Shown: positions 27,145 to 36,327 of the stretch, piece by piece
How positions within the stretch are numbered: position 1 is the first letter of the stretch
Layout of the letters: each line of letters begins with the position of its first letter
Source: Nodosilinea sp. LEGE 07088
GTDB lineage: Bacteria; Cyanobacteriota; Cyanobacteriia; Phormidesmidales; Phormidesmidaceae
DNA: 64,000 nt
Assembly: GCF_015207395.1 (NCBI RefSeq)
Contig: NZ_JADEWX010000012.1
Location: forward strand, 1-64,000
Direction: 5' to 3'
Notes under the pieces: model-generated
What the model was told of the DNA's origin: nothing
Seen by the model: only the letters and a program-made list of their open reading frames with translations
The model's database searches: none
Made by a program: the position numbers and the translations under genes

Positions 27145-28302
27145 CTAGACAGGCAAACGCTGTTGCCGATGGGTGCGCATGGTATCGACAAACTTGGCGA
27201 ACAAGTAGTCGGCATCGTGGGGGCCAGGGCTAGCCTCTGGATGGTACTGCACCGAGAACAACGGCAGCGTCTTATGGGCTAGGCCAGCCACGGTCTGATC
27301 GTTCAAATTGAGGTGGGTTACCGTTACGATATCTGTTGGGATAGAAGCTGCATCCAGAGCGAAGCCATGGTTCTGGCTGGTAATTTCAACCTGGCGCTCT
27401 AGCCCACAGGGCTGGTTGAGCCCCCGATGGCCAAACCGCAGCTTAAAGGTAGAGGCCCCCAGCGATAGCCCCAGAATTTGATGACCCATGCAAATGCCAA
27501 AGGTCGGCAACGAGTAATCTAGCAGGGCTTGCACGAGCTCTGGTGCTTTAGTAACCGCCGCTGGGTCACCAGGGCCGTTAGACAGAAAAATGCCGTCGGG
27601 CTGATAGCCCATGATCTGCTCCGGCGTAGTGTCAGCTGGCACCACAATCACCCGACAACCATAGCTGGATAGGCGACGTAGAATGTTGCGCTTGACCCCA
27701 AAATCAACGGCAACTACCGTGAGTGGGGTTTCACCTGCCGCTGGCGCAGGCCCAAAGGCCCACACTGAGTCAGTCCCTTCAGTCCACTCGTACACTTGGT
27801 CGGTGGTAACCTGGTCAACTAGATTAAGCCCGGCCATCGGGGGCGCATCCTGAAGCTGACGCAGCAGTTCTTGGGGGTCGAGCACCTGGGTCGAAATCGC
27901 TCCATTCATCGCCCCTACCGTGCGCAGTTTGCGGGTAAGGGCACGGGTATCAATGCCAAAAATGCCTGGAATCTTGTGCGTCTTCAGATAATTGGGGAGG
28001 GATTGAGTCGATCGCCAGTTGCTGGGAATTTCGCAGATGTTACGGGCGATCGCCCCCTTGATATGAGGCCGATCAGACTCTTCATCCGTTGGGTTCACCC
28101 CTGTGTTCCCCAATTCTGGGTAAGTGAAGGTGACAATCTGCCCACAGTAGCTGGGGTCGGTCATGACTTCTTGATATCCCGTCATGCCGGTATTGAAGAC
28201 CACCTCGCCCATGACGGTGCCCGGTGCTCCGAATGACCAGCCTCGAAAGACCGAACCATCGGCTAAAACCAGCACTGCTGGGGGGGCGTCAGGAAGAACC
28301 AT
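27145..28302 (-). CDS. carA: Carbamoyl-phosphate synthase small (glutaminase) subunit
   Basis: Hydrolyses glutamine and delivers ammonia to CarB for carbamoyl phosphate, the precursor of arginine and pyrimidines. It has 385 residues. The N-terminal domain ([37 protein letters not shown]) is followed by a class I glutamine amidotransferase domain with catalytic Cys271 in FGICMGHQ and the His354/Glu356 pair in [10 protein letters not shown]. The ATG is at 28302. carB is not in the window, which is common in cyanobacteria. It is transcribed toward the STAS gene, 241 bases away, and divergently from the lipoprotein gene. Confidence 0.96.
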   Translation of the reverse strand: MVLPDAPPAVLVLADGSVFRGWSFGAPGTVMGEVVFNTGMTGYQEVMTDPSYCGQIVTFTYPELGNTGVNPTDEESDRPHIKGAIARNICEIPSNWRSTQSLPNYLKTHKIPGIFGIDTRALTRKLRTVGAMNGAISTQVLDPQELLRQLQDAPPMAGLNLVDQVTTDQVYEWTEGTDSVWAFGPAPAAGETPLTVVAVDFGVKRNILRRLSSYGCRVIVVPADTTPEQIMGYQPDGIFLSNGPGDPAAVTKAPELVQALLDYSLPTFGICMGHQILGLSLGASTFKLRFGHRGLNQPCGLERQVEITSQNHGFALDAASIPTDIVTVTHLNLNDQTVAGLAHKTLPLFSVQYHPEASPGPHDADYLFAKFVDTMRTHRQQRLPV

Positions 28303-28523
28303 GGCAATTTTCTCAGCGACTAAGAATCGCTATTATCCTAAGGCTAAAGCCCTGCTTTCGGTCATTACCAGAAGATTAAAACTTCGTAGGCGACTGTCTC
28401 GACTAGGGCGCGAAGCCAAGGAACACCCAGATTTAATTAAGTTTAAAGCATGACTGCCTCTGAAGGCAGGTGGGGAACTCTGATCAAGACGTTAGTTGCT
28501 CCCAGGACAGAGGAGCCAGATAT

Positions 28524-29381
28524 ATGGATAGCGCCTGGGTACTGACAACTTGTTGCAGGGTTAAGCAAGGCTTACTTAGGGGGATGATCTTGGGGAGCCT
28601 GGTTTGGAGCGCTGGAGGCTGTGGGCTGAGCTCTAATACTGGGTCGTCTGCTGGGTCGTCGGTGGCACCAACCCCTGCCCCTGCACCGCCTCGCCCGCCT
28701 GTTCTGAGCCAGGTTGAAACCTCGCCCGCCCCTGCTCCCCTTGTAGACTCCTTTCGTGAAGCCGTGAATCGCGCTACCAGCGCTGTCGCCATTGGCCAGT
28801 CGGCTCAGTCGACCGCCGATTGGGAGTTGGCGGCTAGTCGGTGGCAACAGGCTATTACTTTGATGGAGCAGGTGCCGAATGAGAGCCCTAACCGTGCCCA
28901 GGCCCAGACTAAGGCTGAGGAATATCGTCAGCATCTGGCCTCAGCCCAGCGCCGGGCTACTGGTGGTCTGGTGCCAGCGGCCGCCCTCGCCCCGGCTCCA
29001 CCAGCGCCGGAGGGGCTGGCAGCGCAAATCCCCATTCGGCGACGCCAAGGCGGGACACCAGTAGTGACGGTTACCCTGGGAGGAGCTCAGGGCACCCAAG
29101 ACTTTCCGATGCTGTTTGATACGGGGGCGACCGGGACGCTGATTACAGCTGAAATGGCTCAGGCAGTGGGCGTTACCGTCGTTGGCGAAGTTCAGGCCAG
29201 GATTGCTGACGGGAGCGTGGTCAAACTACCGGTTGGCTATGTCAACGTCTTGGAAATAGGTGGACTGCGGCGAGAGCAGGTGAAAGTAGCCATTGGCGGC
29301 AGTCAGGGGCTGCTGGGGCAAGACGTCTATGGAGAGTATGGCATCGCGATTGGCTCCCATATGATTCATCTGCATCAGTGA
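28524..29381 (+). CDS. Putative lipoprotein with a retropepsin-like aspartyl protease domain
   Basis: A 285-residue exported protein. It starts at the ATG at 28524, with GAGGAG eight bases upstream. A hydrophobic segment ends in the lipobox WSAGGC, so the Cys should be lipidated. A Pro/Ala linker and a short helical, TPR-like region (DWELAASRWQQAITLMEQV) follow. The C-terminal half (about 175-285) is a single-lobe retropepsin-like domain with the catalytic motif FDTGATGTLI and a later flap and hydrophobic pattern (GLLGQDVYGEYG). Single-lobe proteins must dimerise to be active. The substrate is unknown. The gene is monocistronic. Confidence 0.78.
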   Translation: MDSAWVLTTCCRVKQGLLRGMILGSLVWSAGGCGLSSNTGSSAGSSVAPTPAPAPPRPPVLSQVETSPAPAPLVDSFREAVNRATSAVAIGQSAQSTADWELAASRWQQAITLMEQVPNESPNRAQAQTKAEEYRQHLASAQRRATGGLVPAAALAPAPPAPEGLAAQIPIRRRQGGTPVVTVTLGGAQGTQDFPMLFDTGATGTLITAEMAQAVGVTVVGEVQARIADGSVVKLPVGYVNVLEIGGLRREQVKVAIGGSQGLLGQDVYGEYGIAIGSHMIHLHQ

Positions 29382-29469
29382 AGGGTGAGATGATCTCGAT
29401 CGGTTAGCGGGGCTTGGGGCAGATCAATTTGTGAGAATATGCAGCAGGTCTCGATAGTTTTCTTGCTCT

Positions 29470-30378
29470 ATGCCTATCTCTGTGCTGCCTGCCGCTGCTG
29501 CTGGCCTAACTGAAGCTTCGTCGATTGCCCTGGCGGCACAGGTGAAGATGGCGGCTGTCAACACGCCCTTGGTGGATGCCGCGATTCCTACGGCCTACGT
29601 CGAGGCCGGGGCTGATGGCAGCGCCCCACCGGTGGTGTTAATTCATGGCTTTGACAGCTCACTGCTGGAATTTCGGCGGTTGCTACCGCTGCTTGCTCTC
29701 TATGGGCCGACTTGGGCTGTCGATCTACTGGGGTTTGGGTTTAGCGATCGCATCCTCAGCCCCGATCTTTCGCCTGGGGCCATTAAGCTGCACCTTTACA
29801 GCTTTTGGCAGCAGATGATTGCTCGCCCGGTGGTGGTGGTGGGGGCATCGATGGGCGGTGCGGCTGCCATCGATTTTGCTCTCACCTATCCAGATGCTGT
29901 TGTCGGGCTGGTGCTGCTCGATGCGGCTGGCTTTGCGGCTGGGCCGGCCATGGGCCAGCTGATGGTGCCACCGCTAGACAGCTGGGCAACGGCTTTTTTG
30001 CGCAACCCCAGGGTGCGGCGCAGCATCAGCCGCCAAGCCTACTTTGATCAAACCTTAGTGACCGCCGATGCAGAACTGTGTGCTGCCCTGCACCTCAAGT
30101 GCGCTGGTTGGAAAGAGGCGCTAATTGCCTTCACCAAAAGCGGCGGCTATAACTTCTTAAGCCCGAAGATTGCCCAGCTCAACTGCCCGACTCGGATCAT
30201 CTGGGGCGAACAGGACAAGATTTTGGGGACTAAAGATGCGCGACGGTTTGAGGCTGCCATTGCCGAGAGTGATCTGGTTTGGGTGCCCCAGTGTGGCCAT
30301 GTACCCCACCTAGAGAAGCCCCAAGACACGGCAGCGGCGATCGCTCCCTTCATTTCAACTCTGCAAAGCAGTGCCTAG
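29470..30378 (+). CDS. Alpha/beta-fold hydrolase
   Basis: A 302-residue serine hydrolase fold. It has the oxyanion-hole motif VVLIHGFDSSLLEFRRL, the nucleophile elbow VGASMGGAAA, an Asp in IIWGEQDKI, and the catalytic His in CGHVPHLEKP. The cap region is modest and the first 28 residues look variable; an ATG at 29551 is an alternative start. The ATG at 29470 has no clear ribosome binding site. Similar proteins are common in cyanobacteria and plant plastids and are mostly uncharacterised, so the substrate (ester, lactone or epoxide) is open. Confidence 0.85.
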   Translation: MPISVLPAAAAGLTEASSIALAAQVKMAAVNTPLVDAAIPTAYVEAGADGSAPPVVLIHGFDSSLLEFRRLLPLLALYGPTWAVDLLGFGFSDRILSPDLSPGAIKLHLYSFWQQMIARPVVVVGASMGGAAAIDFALTYPDAVVGLVLLDAAGFAAGPAMGQLMVPPLDSWATAFLRNPRVRRSISRQAYFDQTLVTADAELCAALHLKCAGWKEALIAFTKSGGYNFLSPKIAQLNCPTRIIWGEQDKILGTKDARRFEAAIAESDLVWVPQCGHVPHLEKPQDTAAAIAPFISTLQSSA

Positions 30379-30411
30379 GCATATAGCTATAGTCCAGATC
30401 CTCCCAGGGTT

Positions 30412-30425
30412 CGGCAAATTTGCCG
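30412..30425. promoter_or_regulatory. Perfect 14-bp palindrome upstream of gcvP
   Basis: CGGCAAATTTGCCG is a perfect palindrome about 93 bases before the gcvP start. It resembles the TGGCAAAATTTTGCCA palindrome upstream of the STAS gene at 27077. GCATATAGC also occurs near both. It may be an operator or a dispersed small repeat; I cannot tell which. Confidence 0.35.
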
Positions 30426-30517
30426 TATATGTTTCAAGATAGTGAAGGTGACTAGGCCCTACGCTGGGGCGCATTCTCACTCTACAGTTGTCGATTTGGA
30501 GCCATCCGCAGACGGGT

Positions 30518-33460
30518 ATGACGCAACTTCTTCCTCAGACCAGCACCGTTGATGCCGCGGCTGTGCCGCCCCGTGCCGATAGTGAAGTATCGGTTCAGAG
30601 ATCCCTGAGTTCCGAGACTCAGCTCAGCCCGTTTGTGGCCCGTCACCTAGGGCCAACCTCTAGCGACACAACCGCGATGTTGGCCGCCCTAGGCTATTCG
30701 TCGCTGGATGAGTTGATCACCGCCACTGTGCCCCAGAGCATTCGGCTGCGACAGCCCCTCAACCTGCCTCAGGGGCTAGATGAAGCCGCTGCGTTAGGGC
30801 AGCTCAAAGCCATCGCCGGCCAAAATCAAGTATGGCGATCGTACTTGGGCCTCGGCTATGCCAATACCATTACCCCGCCCGTGATTCAGCGCAATGTGCT
30901 CGAAAACCCGGGCTGGTATACCCAATACACCCCCTACCAGCCCGAGATTGCCCAGGGACGGCTGGAAGCACTGCTCAATTTCCAAACCCTGGTGACCGAT
31001 TTGACCGGCATGGAAATTGCTAACGCTTCCCTACTGGATGAAGGCACCGCCGCCGCTGAGGCGATGACCCTAGCTTTTAACGCCCGCAAACAGAAAGACA
31101 ACAAAACCTTCTGGATCTCTGAGGCCTGCCATCCCCAGACTATTGGTGTGGTCAAAACCCGGGCTCTGCCCTTAGGCATTGAGGTGGTGGTTGGTGACCA
31201 TCGCACCCTCACCTTTGACGCCCCTGTGTTTGGGATGTTGCTGCAATACCCGGCCACCGATGGTGCCATCTATGACTACGCAGACGTGGTGGGCCAAGCC
31301 CATCGGGCCAATGTCTTAGTTACCGTTGCTGCCGACCTGCTGAGCTTGACGCTGCTGCGCCCCCCCGGTGAATTTGGGGCCGATATTGTCGTGGGCAATA
31401 CCCAGCGCTTTGGCGTGCCCTTGGGATTTGGTGGCCCCCACGCCGCTTTTTTGGCTACTCGCAGTGCCTTTGCCCGCAAACTGCCCGGTCGTCTAGTCGG
31501 CGTGTCTAGAGACACCTACGGCAACCCGGCCCTGCGTCTGACGCTGCAAACCCGCGAGCAGCATATTCGTCGGGATGCGGCTACCAGCAATATCTGCACC
31601 GCCCAGGTGCTGCTGGCCATCATGGCTAGCATGTATGCGGTATACCACGGGCCGGAGGGCCTCAGGGCGATCGCAACTCGCATCCATCATCGGGCTCAAA
31701 CTCTAGCGGCTGCCCTCAGCGCAGCTGGGTTTGCGCTGGGCCGTGACCCCCTGTTCGATACGCTGCGGGTGACGGTGGGTGATCGCCAAGCTGCCATCCT
31801 CGCCCGGGCCGCAGACTACCGCATTAACCTCCGCTCCCTAGGCCATGACACCCTGGTCATTGCCCTCGATGAAACCGTTACCGAGCAAGATCTGCAAGAT
31901 TTGATCGCGGTCTTTATTGACGGCCAAAGCTCAAAGATTAACGGTCAACAGCTCACCCCCTCCATACCACCAACGCTCCAACGCACCTCTGCCTACCTCA
32001 CCCATCCCACGTTCAATCGCTACCACTCTGAAACCGAGATGTTGCGGTACCTCTACCGCCTGCAAGCCAAAGATCTCTCCCTGGCGACAGCCATGATCCC
32101 GCTGGGGTCTTGCACCATGAAGCTCAACGCCACCGCTGAGATGGTGCCGGTTACCTGGCCCGAATTCGGCCAAATCCATCCCTTTGCACCACCTGAGCAA
32201 ACCCAGGGCTATCGTCAGCTATTTGCAGATTTAGAAACCTGGCTGGCAGAAATTACTGGGTTTGCTGGGGTTTCTCTCCAGCCCAACGCCGGGGCCCAGG
32301 GCGAATATGCCGGGCTGCTCGTGATTCGTGAGTATCATCGCCAGCGGGGCGACGAGCACCGCCAGGTCTGTCTCATTCCCCAGTCGGCCCACGGTACCAA
32401 CCCAGCGAGTGCGGTCATGGCGGGTATGACAGTGGTGCCTGTAGTCTGCGACGACGACGGTAACATCGATGTGGCCGACCTTCAGGCCAAGGCCGAAAAG
32501 CACAGTGAGCGTCTAGCGGCGCTGATGGTCACCTATCCCTCCACCCACGGCGTATTTGAGGCGGCTATCGTCGAAATTTGTGCGATCGTGCACCGCCATG
32601 GTGGTCAGGTTTATATGGACGGGGCCAATATGAACGCCCAGGTGGGCCTCTGTCGCCCAGCTGACTTTGGGGCTGATGTGTGCCACCTCAACCTACACAA
32701 GACGTTTTGCATTCCCCACGGCGGCGGCGGGCCAGGGGTTGGGCCGATTGGGGTGAAGGCGCATCTGGTGCCCTACTTGCCGAGCCATAGCCTGGTTGCT
32801 GGTGTGGGGGGTAGTCAGGGCATTGGTGCGGTGACCTCGGCACCCTGGGGTAGCGCCAGCATCTTGCCGATTTCATGGATGTACGTGGCTATGATGGGCA
32901 GCACCGGGCTAACCCAGGCAACGGCGGTGGCCATTCTCAACGCCAACTACATGGCCCAGCGTCTAGAGGGGCACTACGACATTCTCTACACCGGCCAAAA
33001 TGGGCGAGTAGCCCACGAATGCATTCTCGATGTCCGACCGTTTAAGAAGTCGGCCGATATCGGTGTCGAGGACGTGGCTAAGCGGCTGATTGACTACGGC
33101 TTTCACCCACCCACCATGTCGTGGCCGGTGGCGGGTACCCTGATGGTTGAGCCCACCGAGAGCGAGTCGAAGGCGGAGCTCGATCGCTTCTGCGATGCCA
33201 TGATCGCCATTCGCGATGAGATTCGGGCGATTGAAACGGGCGCTGCCGATGACAACAATCTACTCAAAAATGCCCCCCACACGGCTGCTGACCTGGTAGC
33301 CGAATGGAATCGCCCCTATAGCCGGGAGCAGGCCGTGTTCCCGACCGCGTTTACCCGTGAGGCCAAGTTTTGGCCGGCGGTGAATCGGGTGGATCAAGCC
33401 TACGGCGATCGCAACCTGATCTGCTCCTGCGTTGGCATGGATGCCTATGGCGATAATTAG
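30518..33460 (+). CDS. gcvP: Glycine dehydrogenase (decarboxylating), P-protein
   Basis: PLP-dependent P-protein of the glycine cleavage system, which releases CO2 from glycine and passes the aminomethyl group to H-protein. In cyanobacteria it is part of photorespiratory 2-phosphoglycolate recovery. It has 980 residues from the ATG at 30518; a TTG at 30488 would add ten. Both pseudo-repeat halves are present: the N-terminal [13 protein letters not shown] and [19 protein letters not shown], and the C-terminal half with the PLP lysine in [17 protein letters not shown]. gcvH and gcvT are not adjacent, and no glycine riboswitch is visible upstream. Confidence 0.96.
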   Translation: MTQLLPQTSTVDAAAVPPRADSEVSVQRSLSSETQLSPFVARHLGPTSSDTTAMLAALGYSSLDELITATVPQSIRLRQPLNLPQGLDEAAALGQLKAIAGQNQVWRSYLGLGYANTITPPVIQRNVLENPGWYTQYTPYQPEIAQGRLEALLNFQTLVTDLTGMEIANASLLDEGTAAAEAMTLAFNARKQKDNKTFWISEACHPQTIGVVKTRALPLGIEVVVGDHRTLTFDAPVFGMLLQYPATDGAIYDYADVVGQAHRANVLVTVAADLLSLTLLRPPGEFGADIVVGNTQRFGVPLGFGGPHAAFLATRSAFARKLPGRLVGVSRDTYGNPALRLTLQTREQHIRRDAATSNICTAQVLLAIMASMYAVYHGPEGLRAIATRIHHRAQTLAAALSAAGFALGRDPLFDTLRVTVGDRQAAILARAADYRINLRSLGHDTLVIALDETVTEQDLQDLIAVFIDGQSSKINGQQLTPSIPPTLQRTSAYLTHPTFNRYHSETEMLRYLYRLQAKDLSLATAMIPLGSCTMKLNATAEMVPVTWPEFGQIHPFAPPEQTQGYRQLFADLETWLAEITGFAGVSLQPNAGAQGEYAGLLVIREYHRQRGDEHRQVCLIPQSAHGTNPASAVMAGMTVVPVVCDDDGNIDVADLQAKAEKHSERLAALMVTYPSTHGVFEAAIVEICAIVHRHGGQVYMDGANMNAQVGLCRPADFGADVCHLNLHKTFCIPHGGGGPGVGPIGVKAHLVPYLPSHSLVAGVGGSQGIGAVTSAPWGSASILPISWMYVAMMGSTGLTQATAVAILNANYMAQRLEGHYDILYTGQNGRVAHECILDVRPFKKSADIGVEDVAKRLIDYGFHPPTMSWPVAGTLMVEPTESESKAELDRFCDAMIAIRDEIRAIETGAADDNNLLKNAPHTAADLVAEWNRPYSREQAVFPTAFTREAKFWPAVNRVDQAYGDRNLICSCVGMDAYGDN

Positions 33461-33485
33461 GTTGTGAAACATGACCTGACGGTGC

Positions 33486-33522
33486 AATCATCTGCTTTAG
33501 TTTTAAGCTAAAGCAGATGATT
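33486..33522 (+). terminator. Terminator hairpin of gcvP
   Basis: AATCATCTGCTTTAG (33486-33500) pairs perfectly over 15 bases with 33508-33522 across the loop TTTTAAG. A short TTT follows. It lies 25 bases after the gcvP stop and 17 bases before the HAD gene start, so it may also limit read-through into that gene. Confidence 0.8.
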
Positions 33523-33539
33523 TCCACAGTGCTTTTTAG

Positions 33540-34202
33540 ATGGCTAACCCTCCTCAGCCTCGGGTCATTTTTTTAGATGCGGTTGGTACCCTGTTTGGGG
33601 TAGCGGGTAGCGTGGGTGAAATCTACGCTACTTTAGCGCAGCACCACGGGATTACCGCTGACCCAAAAACACTCAACCAGGCATTCTTTCGGGCTTTTAA
33701 GGCGGCCCCCGAGATGACTTTCCCGGGGAGTGACCCGGCTACGGTGCCCAAACAAGAGTATGGCTGGTGGCGCGTGATTGCTCAGCAGACCTTCAGTAGC
33801 GCTGGTGTGCTCGATCGCTTTGTCGATTTCGACAGTTTTTTCGCTGACCTGTATGCCCACTTTGCCACCCCTAATCCCTGGGTGCTCTATCCTGACGTGC
33901 GCCCGGCGCTAGAACGCTGGCAACGGCGCGGCATTGCCCTGGGAATAATTTCTAACTTCGATACCCGCTTGTACCAGGTGCTGGAGGAGCTTAATCTGGC
34001 TAGCTACTTTAGTTCGATCACGATTTCGTCTGAGACGGGAGCCGCTAAGCCCGACCCGCTCATTTTTGCCACTGCCCTCCAAAAGCATGGCTGTACAGCT
34101 AGCCAGGCTTGGCATGTAGGCGACAGCAAAACTGACGATCTTGAAGGGGCCAAGGCCGCTGGTCTCCATGGGATATTGGTACGGCGACCGATAGAGGCCT
34201 AA
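33540..34202 (+). CDS. HAD-superfamily (IA, REG-2-like) hydrolase
   Basis: A 220-residue haloacid-dehalogenase-fold hydrolase. Motif I is FLDAVGTLF (nucleophile Asp, with the second acidic residue replaced by Val). Motif II is the IISNFD region (IISNFDTRL), motif III the conserved Lys in GAAKPDPLIF, and motif IV HVGDSKTDDLEGAKAAG. A helical cap lies at about residues 18-95. The change of the second Asp in motif I (usually DxDGT, here DAVGT) is shared by REG-2-type proteins. The substrate is unknown. The gene follows gcvP but is behind its terminator. Confidence 0.85.
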   Translation: MANPPQPRVIFLDAVGTLFGVAGSVGEIYATLAQHHGITADPKTLNQAFFRAFKAAPEMTFPGSDPATVPKQEYGWWRVIAQQTFSSAGVLDRFVDFDSFFADLYAHFATPNPWVLYPDVRPALERWQRRGIALGIISNFDTRLYQVLEELNLASYFSSITISSETGAAKPDPLIFATALQKHGCTASQAWHVGDSKTDDLEGAKAAGLHGILVRRPIEA

Positions 34203-34228
34203 GGTCTCTCAACCTCAGCCCCCTTGAA

Positions 34229-35077
34229 CTAGGCCGCGTTGCCGCTGAATACGAGTTCGGCGGGCCCGGTCATATAGACACGATTGTTGGCGGCAGCCCA
34301 CTTGATGTGCAGGGGGCCACCAGGCAGTTCGATAGTGGCGGCGCGATCGCACAGTTCGTTGAGCACGCCAGCCACCAATGCAGCGCAGGCCCCAGTGCCG
34401 CAGGCGAGGGTAATACCGGCCCCGCGTTCCCACACCCGCATTTTGAGATAGTCAGGCCGCACCACCTGAATGAACTCAGTATTGATGCGCTGAGGAAATA
34501 CCTCATGGTGCTCAAACTGAGGGCCTAGCGTTTCGAGGGCGATCGCCGCCACATCTTCTACAAAGGTGACGCAGTGGGGGTTACCCATGCTCACACAGGT
34601 GACCTGCCAGGTCGTATCCGCCACCGTCAGCGACCTATCCACCACCTTCTCCGTCTGGGTGGCCAGGGTAGTGGGAATTTCTGGAGCTAGCAGGTACGGA
34701 GGCCCCATATCTACCGTGACTTGCCCGTCGGGCTGGAGGGTGGGCGCAATCAGCCCCGCCGGGGTGTGAATGCGGTAGGTCTGGGGTACCTGGGGCGGTT
34801 GGCCGTCAGCCGTTTCGAGGGTGGCTAAAAACTTGGCCAGACAGCGAATGCCGTTGCCGCACATCTCCGGCTCTGATCCGTCAGAGTTGTAGATGCGCAT
34901 GGTGTAGTCGGTGCCCTCCTGACCCGGCAGCGCAAAGATAACCCCGTCGGCCCCAATGCCAAAATGGCGATCGCACCATTGCATCGCCTGCTCAGGAGTC
35001 AGCAGTGGATCTGACTGATGGCGATTGTCGAGCAAAATAAAGTCGTTGCCCAAGCCCTGGTATTTGCTGAATTCCAT
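34229..35077 (-). CDS. dapF: Diaminopimelate epimerase
   Basis: Converts LL- to meso-diaminopimelate for lysine and peptidoglycan. It has 282 residues, with two mirror-image domains and the two catalytic cysteines in EMCGNGIRC (Cys73) and LACGTGACA (about residue 225). The N-terminal [17 protein letters not shown] is also typical. The ATG is at 35077. The gene is divergent from hfq, whose start is 195 bases away; dapF-hfq proximity is also known in Synechocystis. Confidence 0.96.
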   Translation of the reverse strand: MEFSKYQGLGNDFILLDNRHQSDPLLTPEQAMQWCDRHFGIGADGVIFALPGQEGTDYTMRIYNSDGSEPEMCGNGIRCLAKFLATLETADGQPPQVPQTYRIHTPAGLIAPTLQPDGQVTVDMGPPYLLAPEIPTTLATQTEKVVDRSLTVADTTWQVTCVSMGNPHCVTFVEDVAAIALETLGPQFEHHEVFPQRINTEFIQVVRPDYLKMRVWERGAGITLACGTGACAALVAGVLNELCDRAATIELPGGPLHIKWAAANNRVYMTGPAELVFSGNAA

Positions 35078-35272
35078 AGACGCTGCGTGCGAGAGAGATG
35101 AGTTTAATTATCAACGAAAACGAGGCAGTGTGACGATACCGCAGGAGTGCTGACTTTGCTCTATCTTCATTGCCCTCTAGCCTGTATTTTTCAACAAATT
35201 AAAAATCCCCTGTCTCTCAATCCAACCGAACAGGGTACCGTAAGACCAGCATGTGTTCACTGGCTCAGCATT

Positions 35273-35485
35273 ATGTCCCAAGAATTTGCCACTGGCTTTC
35301 CCAGCGTCCGCCAGATTCAAAACCTGATTCGAGATCAGCAGGTCGTTGAGGTCAAACTTCTGACCGGTGACGTACTAGCGGGTCAGATTGTCTGGCAAGA
35401 CCCTCAATGCATTTGCCTGGAGACCGAAGACCAGCGCAAGCACCAAATTTGGAAACAGGCCATTGCCTTTCTCCAATATGCTTGA
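35273..35485 (+). CDS. hfq: Cyanobacterial Hfq
   Basis: A 70-residue Sm-fold protein. The motif FPSVRQIQNLIRDQQVVEVKLLTG and then VWQDPQCICLE and HQIWKQAIAFL are the cyanobacterial Sm1 and Sm2 regions; the usual proteobacterial YKHA RNA-binding motif is absent. In Synechocystis this protein works with the type IV pilus ATPase PilB and is needed for motility, with no clear RNA chaperone role. The ATG at 35273 matches the family; the open frame extends 42 codons upstream but looks non-coding. It precedes comFB by 160 bases. Confidence 0.93.
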   Translation: MSQEFATGFPSVRQIQNLIRDQQVVEVKLLTGDVLAGQIVWQDPQCICLETEDQRKHQIWKQAIAFLQYA

Positions 35486-35645
35486 TTTGCTTCTGGGTTG
35501 CGAGCGGTCTTTATCGGTTTTCTGTAACCCGCCCAATCAATCGGGGCACACTAGCTCTGGGTGGATACCTACCTCTGTTGTAACCCCGAGTTTCCGATTC
35601 TAAGAAAAGCCGTTAATCCACCGATCTTAAGGAGTTTTTGGCCAA

Positions 35646-36194
35646 ATGACCATTGAAAAAATTGTTGAACAAGCCCTACAAGACGGCTACTTAACCCCTG
35701 CTATGGAAGCTGAGGTAGGGCGTATCTGTGATACGGCTGCTGAGCTGTCGATCGAAGAATATATGGCGCTCGATCGCCTCATGGGTGCCCTACTGACAGG
35801 CGAAGTGGTGGCTGTGCCGCGCAAACAGTTCATTAACGTGATGGAAGAACTGGTGCTCACCGAGGCGATTTCACGGGTGGCCGAAATTGAATCTACCTCT
35901 GATAAAACTATCGATCTGGGCGATATTGCGGCCTACGCCCTCAACCGTCTGCCGCCCCTCTACGCCACCACCGAAGAAGGGGCCAACTTCCAGCGAGAAA
36001 GCGCTCGCGGCGAACTGTCTGATCTGATTGCCGACCAGGTAAAACAGGCCATTTCCCGCAACCTCGATCAGCCTGACTTTTATCCCGAACGTCAGACCAT
36101 TCAGAAAAAGGCTGGCGAAAATGTGCTCAGTCAGGTGAGCTCGCTGCTGCAAGACCACGCCCACAAGTTTGAGCCGGCCTCTGCTAAGGCTTAG
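35646..36194 (+). CDS. ComFB-family c-di-GMP receptor-like protein
   Basis: A 182-residue protein. An N-terminal helical region (1-60) is followed by a ComFB domain at about 60-130: RKQFINVMEELVLTEAISRV, then IAAYALNRLPPLYATTEEGANFQ. Stand-alone ComFB proteins of cyanobacteria (CdgR of Synechocystis) have been shown to bind c-di-GMP and to influence cell size, competence or motility. A charged tail ends the protein. The ATG follows AAGGAG. It is placed just after hfq, which is itself a pilus-linked protein. c-di-GMP binding is inferred from family membership. Confidence 0.85.
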   Translation: MTIEKIVEQALQDGYLTPAMEAEVGRICDTAAELSIEEYMALDRLMGALLTGEVVAVPRKQFINVMEELVLTEAISRVAEIESTSDKTIDLGDIAAYALNRLPPLYATTEEGANFQRESARGELSDLIADQVKQAISRNLDQPDFYPERQTIQKKAGENVLSQVSSLLQDHAHKFEPASAKA

Positions 36195-36252
36195 ACGGTT
36201 TTAAAGGCGGCTGAGACACGTTATCTCCTTCTCACCATTTCTCCAGAAACGA

Positions 36253-36303
36253 AACCAGGGCCGCGATTGAGCCGATTTTATCGGCGCGATCGCGGCCCTG
36301 GTT
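36253..36303. terminator. Bidirectional terminator between comFB and the SLC13 gene
   Basis: A 15-base perfect outer stem (36253-36267 with 36289-36303) encloses a second stem, GCCGAT/ATCGGC (271-276 with 280-285 in the 36 kb series). It lies between two convergent genes, 58 bases after one stop and 24 bases before the other. There is little T run, so it acts through stem strength. Confidence 0.75.
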
Positions 36304-36327
36304 GGCTAGGGCCGTGGGCTGGCTGGC

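Noticed and set aside
28184-28453. An 89-codon plus-strand frame overlapping the start of carA
   Set aside because: Two thirds of it is antisense to carA, and the rest is basic sequence without a ribosome binding site or recognisable similarity.
30379-30517. A glycine riboswitch before gcvP
   Set aside because: The conserved glycine aptamer cores are not present; only a short palindrome is seen.
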